Below the pieces are notes generated by a model. That model saw nothing but the letters and a program-made list of their open reading frames with translations. It had not been told where the DNA came from and did no database searches. Shown piece by piece: positions 31,939 to 38,807 of a DNA stretch of 44,553 bases. This stretch comes from Phytomonospora endophytica (GTDB lineage: Bacteria > Actinomycetota > Actinomycetes > Mycobacteriales > Micromonosporaceae), in contig NZ_JACHGT010000011.1 in the NCBI RefSeq assembly GCF_014202425.1, forward strand, positions 214,512-259,064, read 5' to 3'. Positions within the stretch are counted from its first letter, which is position 1. Each line of letters opens with the position of its first letter. Position numbers and translations under genes: made by a program.

Positions 31939-32351
31939 TGGCGCGGTACGACGACTTGAGCGTCGGGGCCGAGGTCTTCGACGTCGCCTTCACGGTGACG
32001 CGCGCCGATCTCGTCGCCTACGCCGACGCCTCGGGCGACCAGAACCCGATCCACCAGGACGACGCGGCGGCCCAGGCCGCTGGACTCCCGGGCGTGATCG
32101 CGCACGGCATGTACACGATGGGCCTGGCCGCCCGCGCGGTGACCGAGTGGGCCGGTGACGCCTCGATCGAGGACTACACGGCGAGGTTCGCCAAGCCGGT
32201 GGTCGTACCGGCCGACGGCGGCGCCGAGGTTCGCGTGGCCGGTGCCGTGCGGAAGCTGCTCGGGGACGGTGCCGTCGAGGTCAACCTGACGGTGACGTGC
32301 GGTGGGGAGAAGGTGCTGGCGCCCGCGAGGGCGACGGTGCGCGTCGGGTAG
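31938..32351 (+). CDS. hadB: HadB-like MaoC-family (R)-hydroxyacyl-ACP dehydratase
   Basis: This encodes 137 residues from ATG 31938, with GAGGAG upstream inside hadA. It carries the MaoC hydratase motif YADASGDQNPIHQDDAAA followed by GLPGVIAHGMYTMG, with the catalytic Asp and His of the hot-dog family (about residues 30-60). The HadAB heterodimer dehydrates 3-hydroxyacyl-ACP in fatty or mycolic acid elongation. A 9-bp GC stem (32367-32388) lies 15 bp after the stop. In most actinobacteria tRNA-Trp, secE and nusG come next, but here an unrelated gene follows. Confidence 0.92.
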   Translation: MARYDDLSVGAEVFDVAFTVTRADLVAYADASGDQNPIHQDDAAAQAAGLPGVIAHGMYTMGLAARAVTEWAGDASIEDYTARFAKPVVVPADGGAEVRVAGAVRKLLGDGAVEVNLTVTCGGEKVLAPARATVRVG

Positions 32352-32696
32352 GACTGAGATGTCAGGCCGCCGCGCGGGTGCGCGGCGGAGGCGGGGCCGG
32401 GGCTGATGCCTCGGCTTTTTGCTGTCACGGGGGTGTTTCGCTCACCGCCCGGGAGGCGTTCGCGTGCTCGGCTCGCGGTGAACAGCGGCCGTCCGACGGC
32501 AGCGAGTGCCGGCGAACGGCCGCCACGTTCATCGCGGCCGTGAACCGCACGCCACCGGAGCCGGACGCGAACCGTGCCCGTCACCTCCGGCGGGGCCGTC
32601 GGCCTGAGCCGGGCGTGAGCCGTTGCCGGAGCCGCGATCACCGGTCGCATCCGCGACCCGTGTCCGCGACACACCGGCCCACACCCGGCCGCCGCG
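32352..32696. other. Intergenic region with probable hadB terminator
   Basis: CCGCCGCGC (32367-32375) and GCGCGGCGG (32380-32388) form a hairpin with a GGGT loop just after hadB. CTTTTTG follows about 26 bp later. The rest shows nothing I can assign; frames on both strands have random composition. Confidence 0.5.
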
Positions 32697-33434
32697 TTAG
32701 ATCCCGCAGCTCGGGGCCGACCAGAACTGGTTCGACCGGTTGGCCACGTGCGTGTGGTCGTTGTGGTCGGGGTAGCCCGGGCCGAGGATCTCCCTGAAGC
32801 CGTGGCTGCGGGCCTGCTTGGCCAGCGTGCACAGCGAGTGCGGGGAGACGCCGAGGTCCACGGCGTCGCCGTAGAGGTGGCGGCTCGTGGCCGAACCTCC
32901 GGCGGCGTTGTTGCACGCGACGCTCCGGAAGCCCGAGGTGACCCGGATGGACTGGTCGCCGAGGGCGTGCCGGAGCGCTTCGAGCTTCCACATGCTCACC
33001 AGGGCGTTCTGCTTGGCGGTCGCCGCCGAGACGTTGCCGCCCGCCCAGGTCGAGTTGCAGTGGTTGAGTTCGGCGTAGGTGAAGTGGATCGGCGTGCAGT
33101 CGTTGTCCTGCAGCGCGTAGATCTTGTTGAAGGTGTTCGGTCCGGCGACACCGTCCGCGGCGAGGCCGTAGGCCTGCTGGAAGCGGACGACGGCCGACTT
33201 CGTCGCGGGTCCGAAGGAACCGTCCAAGGCGAGGACGGAACCGTAGCCGGGGTAACCGGACACGCGAATCTGCAGCTGGGTGACGTCGGCGCCGCTCATG
33301 CCCTGCGAGAGGGTGCGGCCCCACGTGTAGCAACCGTCGGCGGATGCCGGTGCCGACGAGCCCACGACCACGACGAGCGTGGCCGACAGGGCGAGGACGA
33401 TCGAGGAGAGGACTCGTAAGACGCGTTTGCGCAT
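32697..33434 (-). CDS. Secreted zinc D-Ala-D-Ala carboxypeptidase (M15A) with peptidoglycan-binding domain
   Basis: This encodes 245 residues from ATG 33434, with GGAGG upstream. A signal peptide (MRKRVLRVLSSIVLALSATL, cleavage near APASA) precedes a PG_binding_1 domain (LSQGMSGADVTQLQIRVSGY, then LDGSFGPATKSAVVRFQQAY). The C-terminal M15 catalytic domain contains SRHLYGDAVDLGV (SxHxxGxAxD, about 186) and HNDHTHV (HxH, about 224). These supply the zinc ligands. The layout is that of the Streptomyces albus G DD-peptidase. It should cleave the terminal D-Ala in the cell wall outside the membrane. It is divergent from the secreted nuclease gene with 200 bp between. Confidence 0.93.
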   Translation of the reverse strand: MRKRVLRVLSSIVLALSATLVVVVGSSAPASADGCYTWGRTLSQGMSGADVTQLQIRVSGYPGYGSVLALDGSFGPATKSAVVRFQQAYGLAADGVAGPNTFNKIYALQDNDCTPIHFTYAELNHCNSTWAGGNVSAATAKQNALVSMWKLEALRHALGDQSIRVTSGFRSVACNNAAGGSATSRHLYGDAVDLGVSPHSLCTLAKQARSHGFREILGPGYPDHNDHTHVANRSNQFWSAPSCGI

Positions 33435-33496
33435 GTTCTCGGTGCCTCCATTGGGCGGGGATCTGTGCGCGAAGGTTTTCACGCAGCCCGGTGGTG

Positions 33497-33523
33497 TGTC
33501 AAGACAACTTACCTACCGGTAGG
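33497..33523 (-). promoter_or_regulatory. Palindrome and -35 element upstream of the M15 peptidase gene
   Basis: CCTACCGGTAGG (33512-33523) is a perfect 12-bp palindrome of a type common as a TetR operator in actinobacteria. On the minus strand TTGACA (33497-33502) lies 9 bp downstream, but I find only weak -10 candidates around 33474-33480. The palindrome also lies upstream of the nuclease gene, and no TetR gene is nearby. Confidence 0.5.
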
Positions 33524-33634
33524 CGGGGTCCTCTTTAGACGTTTCAAAACTTGTGGATATGGAAATGCTTCGTAATCATGGGACACGTCCGTGCCCGAAC
33601 CCCGATCCATTCCCTCACAAGGAAAGAATCGCCG

Positions 33635-34291
33635 ATGAAGAGAGCACTGGTGGGTACGCTGTGTGCGGTCACTTTGACCGCCTGCGGCGTGCTTCTATCG
33701 AATCCCGCGCAAGCCGAGACGATCAGTCTCCCGTTGAACGACGCCATCGCCCAGCTGCCGGTGGCCGACGAGGACCGGACCGGTTACGACCGGGACCTGT
33801 TCAAACTCTGGACCGACGAGGACGGCGACGGCTGCAACACCCGCTACGAGGTCCTCATCGCCGAGGCGGTCGAGGCACCCGACGTGTCCGGTGACTGCCA
33901 GCTGTCCGGCGGCAGCTGGTTCTCCTACTACGACGGCGAAACCTGGACGATGCCCGCCGATCTGGACATCGACCACTTCGTCCCGCTCGCCGAGGCCTGG
34001 GACTCCGGTGGCTACGACTGGAACGCCGACCAGCGCGAGCAGTACGCCAACGACCTGGGCGACGACCGCGACCTCATCGCGGTCACCGACAACGTCAACC
34101 AGGAGAAGTCCGACCAGGACCCGGCGGAGTGGATGCCCTCTGTCGCCGAGGTTCAGTGTCGGTACATCGAGGAGTGGGTCGCGGTGAAGCTGCGCTGGCG
34201 CCTCTCGGTCGACGAGGCCGAGCAGTCCGCGCTCGAAACACTGTCGGCCGACTGTGAGAACACCACGATCACCGTGGAGACGGCGATCTAG
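33635..34291 (+). CDS. Secreted HNH-family nuclease (DUF1524/GmrSD-like)
   Basis: This encodes 218 residues from ATG 33635, with AAGGAAAG upstream. The N-terminus is a signal peptide with two possible cleavages: a lipobox LTAC at residues 14-17, or signal peptidase after NPAQA. The nuclease core has DGCNTRYEVLIAEAV, then PADLDIDHFVPLAEAW (DH motif, about 110) and TDNVNQEKSDQDPAEWMP (about 153). This is the layout of secreted actinobacterial HNH proteins of the DUF1524 type. It likely degrades extracellular nucleic acid, and it needs export because it is toxic in the cytoplasm. A possible promoter is TTGTGG, 16 nt and TAATCA, about 60 bp upstream. Confidence 0.9.
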   Translation: MKRALVGTLCAVTLTACGVLLSNPAQAETISLPLNDAIAQLPVADEDRTGYDRDLFKLWTDEDGDGCNTRYEVLIAEAVEAPDVSGDCQLSGGSWFSYYDGETWTMPADLDIDHFVPLAEAWDSGGYDWNADQREQYANDLGDDRDLIAVTDNVNQEKSDQDPAEWMPSVAEVQCRYIEEWVAVKLRWRLSVDEAEQSALETLSADCENTTITVETAI

Positions 34292-34310
34292 CGAGGAAAC
34301 ACCCGGCACC

Positions 34311-34344
34311 GGACGGGAGGGCGGCGGCCGCCGCCCTCCCGTCC
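34311..34344. terminator. 34-bp perfect palindrome, bidirectional terminator
   Basis: The arms GGACGGGAGGGCGGCGG (34311-34327) and CCGCCGCCCTCCCGTCC (34328-34344) are exact inverted copies with no spacer. It lies between convergent genes. In RNA a few central bases would form the loop. No T tract is seen. Confidence 0.75.
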
Positions 34345-34360
34345 GTCTCGTTCCGGCGGT

Positions 34361-34699
34361 CTACAAAGGGCGGTCGTCGCGCAGGTCGTAGGCGCGGCGG
34401 ATGGTGCGGGCGAGTTCCGGGTCGTTCGACAGTGCATCGCGCACGACCTGTTCCACCTGGGCGGTCACCTGCCACTGACCGGCCCACATGACGTGCATGA
34501 TCTCCTCGGCGAGTAGTTCGTGCCCGCGTCCGACGGCCTCGGGGCTGAGTTCGAGGCCCGCGACCCGGCCGTTGGTGTCGACGTGGACGACGACGGAGTG
34601 GTCGGCGTTCGACGCGGCGATGACGAGGGATCCTAAAGTGGCGCGCAACTCGGTGACGGCACCGAGCTGTTCTTCGACGGTGGTGCGTACGTCCCCCAT
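34361..34699 (-). CDS. YbaB/EbfC-family nucleoid-associated-like protein
   Basis: This encodes 112 residues from ATG 34699, with GAAGGAG upstream. It has an N-terminal helix (TTVEEQLGAVTELRATLGSL), then a beta-hairpin with HSVVVHVDTNGRVAGLEL, and a C-terminal helix with LLAEEIMHVMWAGQWQV. This matches the small YbaB/EbfC fold. Members bind DNA without strong specificity, though actinobacterial relatives often sit beside secretion or toxin genes. It is transcribed alone and convergent with the HNH nuclease gene across the 34-bp palindrome. Confidence 0.78.
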   Translation of the reverse strand: MGDVRTTVEEQLGAVTELRATLGSLVIAASNADHSVVVHVDTNGRVAGLELSPEAVGRGHELLAEEIMHVMWAGQWQVTAQVEQVVRDALSNDPELARTIRRAYDLRDDRPL

Positions 34700-34814
34700 G
34701 CCGTACTCCTTCTCGAAAGACGTGTTGCCCCAGGCTAGTCCCGACAGTCACTGAATACTGTGGACGTTCGGTCGTATCGGGGGCCCGAGTGGGCGATTTC
34801 GCCTATCGGGTATT

Positions 34815-35249
34815 TCACCCCCGCTTGTTCAGTGTCGCGACCGGTTCGGCGGCGGCGCGGGAGTCGTATTCCCGGCGTGCCTCATAGACGTTGTCCATAT
34901 GCGACTCGGCCCAGTCCTTCACCTGAGTCATCAGCCCGACGAGGCTGCCGCCGAGCGCGGTCAGCTCGTAGTCGACGCGGACCGGGACCGCCGCGGTGAC
35001 CGTGCGGACGACCAGTCCGTCGCGCTCCATCGTCCGCAGCGACTGCGTCAGCATCTTCTGGCTGACGCTCGGGATCGCGCGCGACAGGTCGCTGTAACGC
35101 AGCGGTCCCGCGCTCAGCGCGGCCAGCAGCAAGGTCACCCACTTGCTGCTGATCTGTGCGAGCAGGTTGTGGGAGGGGCATTCGGCCAGGTAGGCGTTGT
35201 AGCTGTCTCGTTCCCGCTCGCGCCGGGCGGCGGCCGTCAGCGTGGGCAT
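34815..35249 (-). CDS. HxlR-family regulator, module A
   Basis: This encodes 144 residues from ATG 35249, with a strong AGGAGGAG ribosome site. HxlR landmarks: AECPSHNLLAQISSKWVTLL, then LRYSDLSRAIPSVSQKMLTQ (recognition helix) and RMERDGLV-type RTMERDGLVVRTV, with wing VPVRVDYELTALGGSL. The conserved early Cys (ECPS) is a redox-sensing site in some relatives. It is divergent from a quinone oxidoreductase gene, and 43 bp of the gap is nearly repeated in module B downstream. It likely represses itself and the oxidoreductase and responds to electrophiles or oxidants; that is inference from the arrangement. Confidence 0.9.
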   Translation of the reverse strand: MPTLTAAARRERERDSYNAYLAECPSHNLLAQISSKWVTLLLAALSAGPLRYSDLSRAIPSVSQKMLTQSLRTMERDGLVVRTVTAAVPVRVDYELTALGGSLVGLMTQVKDWAESHMDNVYEARREYDSRAAAEPVATLNKRG

Positions 35250-35271
35250 CGCTCTCCTCCTGGTGGGGTAC

Positions 35272-35314
35272 GCACTTCCAGGTGCCTTCTTTCCGTTGGA
35301 GAGTAGCCGCCATA
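35272..35314. promoter_or_regulatory. Shared HxlR operator/promoter block, copy A
   Basis: A 43-bp block agrees at 34 positions with the block at 36776-36818, with identical spacing of GCACTTC (35272-35278), CCTTCTTTC (35285-35293) and GAGAGTAGCCGCCATA (35299-35314). TTCTTT, 18 nt and CATAAC (35311-35316) could be the plus-strand promoter. Confidence 0.7.
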
Positions 35315-35362
35315 ACGTTGCCCGCGTAACCGGAAGTGATCCACATCAAGGGAGCAGTGCAC

Positions 35363-36292
35363 ATGCGCGCCGCGGTCATCAACTCGTTCGGCGGACCCGA
35401 GGTCCTCCAGGTCATCGACGTAGCCACACCCGAACCCCGCCGGGGGCAGGTCCGCGTGCGGATCGCCGCCGCTGCGGTCAATCCCGTCGACGTCGCCACC
35501 GCCGCCGGGATCATGCACCAGGTCGGCAACGCCCCCGCACGCGCCGAGACCGGCCTCGGCTGGGATCTCGCCGGCACGGTCGACGCCGTCGGGCCGGAGG
35601 TCACCGGCTACGCCGTCGGCGACCAGGTCATCGGCATCCTCGACCGCGTCGGCGCCCCTCGCGGATCCTTCGCCGAGTACGCGATCGCCGACACCGGCCA
35701 GCTCGCCAAGGCCCCCGCGACGGCCACACCCGCCGAGGCGTCGACGATCCCGCTCCCGGGACTGACCGCCTGGCAGGCCCTGGCCGCCCTCGGCCTCAAG
35801 GCCGGGCAGTCCCTGTTCGTCTCCGGCGCGGCCGGCACCCTCGGCGCCTTCACCGTCCAGCTGGCCGCCGCGCGCGGCATCGAAGTCCTCGCCCAAGGCG
35901 GCGAAGGCGACAAGGAACTCCTGCGCTCCCTCGGGGCCGCGCACGTGATCCGGCGCGGCGAGGACGCCGGTGAAGCCGTCCGCGAGATCCATCCGTCCGG
36001 TGTGGACGGTGCCGTCGACGCCGCCGTCATCGGCATCGCCGCCCTCGACACCGTCCGCAACGGCGGTGGGATCGCCATGCTCGTCGGCACGGTCCCGCGC
36101 CTGCGGAACATCACCGTGCACGACATCCTCATCCACGCCGACCCGCACGCGCTCGCCGAGCTGGTGTCCCTCGCCGACGCGGGGGGCCTCGACCTGCGCG
36201 TCGCCGGGACCTACCCGCTGTCCGGCATCGCCGCCGCCTACGAACGCTTCGGCGAAGGCGGACTGCGCGGCCGGCTCGTCCTCGAACCCTAG
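35363..36292 (+). CDS. Zinc-type/quinone oxidoreductase-like MDR protein, module A
   Basis: This encodes 309 residues from ATG 35363, with AAGGGAG upstream. It is a medium-chain dehydrogenase/reductase of the quinone-oxidoreductase type: MRAAVINSFGGPEVLQVIDV, then GWDLAGTVDAVGPEVTGYAV (GHE-like region) and the nucleotide-binding LFVSGAAGTLGAFTVQLAAA (SGAAGTLG). The end reads GEGGLRGRLVLEP. There are no structural zinc cysteines, so it should use NADPH and reduce quinones or enals. Its divergent HxlR neighbour probably controls it. It is paralogous to the gene at 36877. Confidence 0.9.
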   Translation: MRAAVINSFGGPEVLQVIDVATPEPRRGQVRVRIAAAAVNPVDVATAAGIMHQVGNAPARAETGLGWDLAGTVDAVGPEVTGYAVGDQVIGILDRVGAPRGSFAEYAIADTGQLAKAPATATPAEASTIPLPGLTAWQALAALGLKAGQSLFVSGAAGTLGAFTVQLAAARGIEVLAQGGEGDKELLRSLGAAHVIRRGEDAGEAVREIHPSGVDGAVDAAVIGIAALDTVRNGGGIAMLVGTVPRLRNITVHDILIHADPHALAELVSLADAGGLDLRVAGTYPLSGIAAAYERFGEGGLRGRLVLEP

Positions 36293-36302
36293 GCCGGGGC
36301 CG

Positions 36303-36752
36303 TCAGCCCCGCCGGTTGAGTTCGCTCACCGGCGGGGTCTCTCGCGCGTCATAGTCCTCGCGGGCCGAGGCCACGGTGTCCATATGGGACTCCGCCCACA
36401 CCTTCACCGCCCACACCAGGGGGAGCAGCGACCGGCCCAGCCCGGTCAGCGCGTAGTCGACGCGCACCGGCACGGTCGGGGTGATCGTGCGCTCGACCAT
36501 TCCGTTGCGCTCCAGCATCCGCAGCGTCTGCGTGACCATCTTCCTGCTCGCACCCGGGACGAAGCGCAGCAGCTCGGTGTAGCGGCGAGGCCCGTCGGTC
36601 ATCGCGATCAGCATCAGGTTCGACCACCGGGTGCCGATCTGGTCGAGCAGCTGCCGGGCCGGGCAGTTCGGCAGTGCTGCGTCGTAGACGAACTCTCCGG
36701 GGAGCTCGCCGGGGGAGGGGACCGGCATCGGGGGCGGCGCGGTGGTGGTCAC
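36303..36752 (-). CDS. HxlR-family regulator, module B
   Basis: This encodes 149 residues from GTG 36752, with GAGGAG 4 nt upstream. The frame extends to 36878 but overlaps the promoter block. It has an extra Pro-rich N-terminus. The HxlR domain runs ALPNCPARQLLDQIGTRWSN, then RYTELLRFVPGASRKMVTQT and RMLERNGMVERTITPTVPVR, with the Cys conserved in LPNCPAR. It is paralogous to the HxlR protein of module A and, like it, lies divergent to an oxidoreductase gene behind a shared 43-bp block. The 3' end is 10 bp from the end of the module A oxidoreductase, so the modules lie back to back. Confidence 0.88.
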   Translation of the reverse strand: MTTTAPPPMPVPSPGELPGEFVYDAALPNCPARQLLDQIGTRWSNLMLIAMTDGPRRYTELLRFVPGASRKMVTQTLRMLERNGMVERTITPTVPVRVDYALTGLGRSLLPLVWAVKVWAESHMDTVASAREDYDARETPPVSELNRRG

Positions 36753-36775
36753 GGCACTCCTCGCGGGGGAGTTGG

Positions 36776-36818
36776 GCACTTCAGAGTTCCTTCTTTCGAA
36801 AAGAGAGTAGCCGCCATA
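36776..36818. promoter_or_regulatory. Shared HxlR operator/promoter block, copy B
   Basis: This block is the counterpart of 35272-35314: GCACTTC (36776-36782), CCTTCTTTC (36789-36797) and GAGAGTAGCCGCCATA (36803-36818) at the same spacing. TTTCGAAA (36794-36801) is palindromic here only. TTCTTT, 18 nt and CATAGC (36815-36820) could be the plus-strand promoter. Confidence 0.7.
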
Positions 36819-36876
36819 GCTTGGGGCTCGGCCGGGCGCGCGCCCGGCCGGTGAGTCCACTGAGGAGTGACGGCAC

Positions 36877-37827
36877 ATGGGTGAGAAGACGATGCGGGCC
36901 GTGGTGCTGCGGTCCTACGGCGGTCCGGAGGCGCTCGAAGCGGCCGATGTCGCGCTGCCCGAGGCGGGCGACGGACAGGTGCGGGTGCGGATCGAGGCGA
37001 TCGGCGTGCACGTGGTCGACGCGGTGATCCGGCGGGGTTTCATGGCCGAGCGCGAGGGTGGCGCCGGACTTGAGTACGCGGGCCTCGGCCATGACGCGGC
37101 CGGGACAGTCGACGCGATCGGCGCCGGCGTACCCGGTCTGGCGGTCGGCGACCGCGTGATCGGGTTGCACAGTGCGCTGGTCAAGCCTTTGGGCACCTAC
37201 GCCGAGTACGCCGTCTTCGACGCCGTCGAGCTGGCGCCGGTGCCCAAGGGCCTCGACGCGGTGACCGCCGCGACGCTGCCGTCGAACGGTCTGACGGCAC
37301 TGCAGGCCCTGCGGCTGCTGGATCTCGGTGAAGGCGCGACCCTGCTGGTCACCGGCGCCGCCGGGAGCCTCGGCGGGTTCGCGGTCCAGCTGGCGGCGGC
37401 GCGGGGGATCGAGGTGATCGGACTGGCGTCGGCCGCCGACGAGGCGGCCGTCCGCGCGCTCGGCGCACGCGGGTTCGTCGCCCGGGACACCGGCATCGCC
37501 TCCGGGGTGCGAGAAGTGGCACCGTCCGGTGTGGACGGAGTGCTCGACGCGGCGATGGTCGGGCAGGAGGCGGTAGCCGCCGCCGCGGACGGTGGCGTGT
37601 ACGTACAGGTGACGCTGCCCGGTGAGGCCCGGCCGGAGCGTGGCGTGCGGGTCGTGAACGTCTGGTGCGAAGCCGATCCCGGCGACTACGCCGAGCTCGT
37701 GTCGATGGTCGAGCGCGGCGTGCTGACCCCGCGCGTGCTGGCGACGTATCCGCTGGCCGAGGCCGCCGCCGCGCACGAGCGGCTCGACCGGGGCGGCCTG
37801 CGCGGTCGCCTGGTCCTGCTGCCCTAG
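36877..37827 (+). CDS. Quinone oxidoreductase-like MDR protein, module B
   Basis: This encodes 316 residues from ATG 36877, with GAGGAGTGA upstream. It shares the fold and order of the module A enzyme: MRAVVLRSYGGPEALEAADV, then GLGHDAAGTVDAIGAGVPGL, nucleotide-binding LLVTGAAGSLGGFAVQLAAA and the C-terminus RGGLRGRLVLLP. No zinc cysteines are seen. The substrate is unknown; the two copies may differ in quinone or aldehyde range. The divergent HxlR gene and the conserved upstream block point to the same control. The gene is followed closely by a likely leaderless ankyrin gene. Confidence 0.9.
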   Translation: MGEKTMRAVVLRSYGGPEALEAADVALPEAGDGQVRVRIEAIGVHVVDAVIRRGFMAEREGGAGLEYAGLGHDAAGTVDAIGAGVPGLAVGDRVIGLHSALVKPLGTYAEYAVFDAVELAPVPKGLDAVTAATLPSNGLTALQALRLLDLGEGATLLVTGAAGSLGGFAVQLAAARGIEVIGLASAADEAAVRALGARGFVARDTGIASGVREVAPSGVDGVLDAAMVGQEAVAAAADGGVYVQVTLPGEARPERGVRVVNVWCEADPGDYAELVSMVERGVLTPRVLATYPLAEAAAAHERLDRGGLRGRLVLLP

Positions 37828-37856
37828 ACGGAAACCGGGATGTCGCTCGCGCGGGC

Positions 37857-37862
37857 TAGGCT
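37857..37862 (+). promoter_or_regulatory. Leaderless -10 TAGGCT of the first ankyrin gene
   Basis: TAGGCT ends 6 nt before ATG 37869 and there is no ribosome site between. The -35 region is weak. Confidence 0.45.
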
Positions 37863-37868
37863 GCCGCG

Positions 37869-38798
37869 ATGAGCGACATCCCCGGCCCGTCGGCCGATCT
37901 GCTCTTCCAGCTTCGCCGCCTCGGCGGCCGGATCCCCGAAGACGTCCCCGCCGCGACCGAGGCACCGACCCCCGCCGGGCCGCACGCGCTGCCCGCCGCG
38001 CTGCGGGTCCTCCTCGCCGTCGAGTGGCCCGCGCGGCACATCCTGCTCACCAAGGACGGCGGAGTGTTCCACGAGGCGCACCTCCCGGACGCGCGGGAGA
38101 CCCCGGCGGAGCTGCTGAAACCCGTGCGGCACTGGCACACCATCGGCCACGACGACTCCGGCCACGAACTCGTCGTCGACCTCGCCGAGGCCGACGGGAC
38201 GGCCGACCCGTGGACCTACCGCGTCGAACGGACCGGCGGGAAGCGCCCGCCGAAGCCGAAGCGCCTGTCGGAGCGGCTGGCGAGGTTCACGGCGAAGCCC
38301 GCGCCCGCCGAGCGTCACCGGCTCGCGCGCGCCTGCGCCTACGGCGACCTCGCCGCCGTCCGCGAGGACCTGGCGGCGGGCGCGCCGGTCGGCCGGCTGG
38401 ACGACCTCGGCTACACCCCGCTGCACCTGGCCGCGCTGTGCGGCGGCTCGCCGGAGATCGTGTCGGCGCTGCTCGACGCGGGCGCCGACGTGCATGCGAC
38501 CGTCGCGTCCTTGCAGCCCGCGCTCGCCCTGATCGTCGGCGACGAAAGGCTTCGCGGTCTCCGCCTGCGCACCGGCGGCACTCCCTTGCACGGCGCCGCG
38601 TGGAGCACGCACCCGTTCTTCACCCGGCATCTGCCGCGCGGGACCGAGGTCGTGGCGCTCCTGCTGGCCGCCGGTGCCGACCCGGAACGGCCGGACAGTG
38701 TCGGCCGCACCCCGCTGGAGATCGCCGGAGGCATCCCCGGACCGCAGGCCGCCGAGGCCGCCCGGCTCATGCGGGAGACCGTCGCACCGTCCACATAG
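37869..38798 (+). CDS. SUKH-like/ankyrin-repeat protein, first of a tandem pair
   Basis: This encodes 309 residues from ATG 37869. The N-terminal domain (about 1-135) is shared with the next gene: LLFQLRRLGGRIPEDVPA, then LLAVEWPARHILLTKDGGVF and HTIGHDDSGHELVVDLAEAD, ending DPWTYRVE. Its order of elements resembles the SUKH (SMI1/KNR4) superfamily, though not certainly. Ankyrin repeats follow (DDLGYTPLHLAALCG, then IVSALLDAGADVHATVA and VALLLAAGADPERPD). SUKH and ankyrin proteins often act as immunity proteins against peptidoglycan- or nucleic-acid-targeting toxins; no toxin gene is adjacent. It is probably leaderless and runs into the second gene 9 bp after its stop. Confidence 0.75.
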   Translation: MSDIPGPSADLLFQLRRLGGRIPEDVPAATEAPTPAGPHALPAALRVLLAVEWPARHILLTKDGGVFHEAHLPDARETPAELLKPVRHWHTIGHDDSGHELVVDLAEADGTADPWTYRVERTGGKRPPKPKRLSERLARFTAKPAPAERHRLARACAYGDLAAVREDLAAGAPVGRLDDLGYTPLHLAALCGGSPEIVSALLDAGADVHATVASLQPALALIVGDERLRGLRLRTGGTPLHGAAWSTHPFFTRHLPRGTEVVALLLAAGADPERPDSVGRTPLEIAGGIPGPQAAEAARLMRETVAPST

Positions 38799-38801
38799 GA
38801 T
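38796..38801 (+). promoter_or_regulatory. Leaderless -10 TAGGAT of the second ankyrin gene
   Basis: TAGGAT overlaps the stop codon of the first gene (TAG) and ends 6 nt before ATG 38808, so the second gene may have its own leaderless start besides read-through. It is identical to the -10 of the DUF4241 gene. Confidence 0.45.
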
Positions 38802-38807
38802 CGCGCG

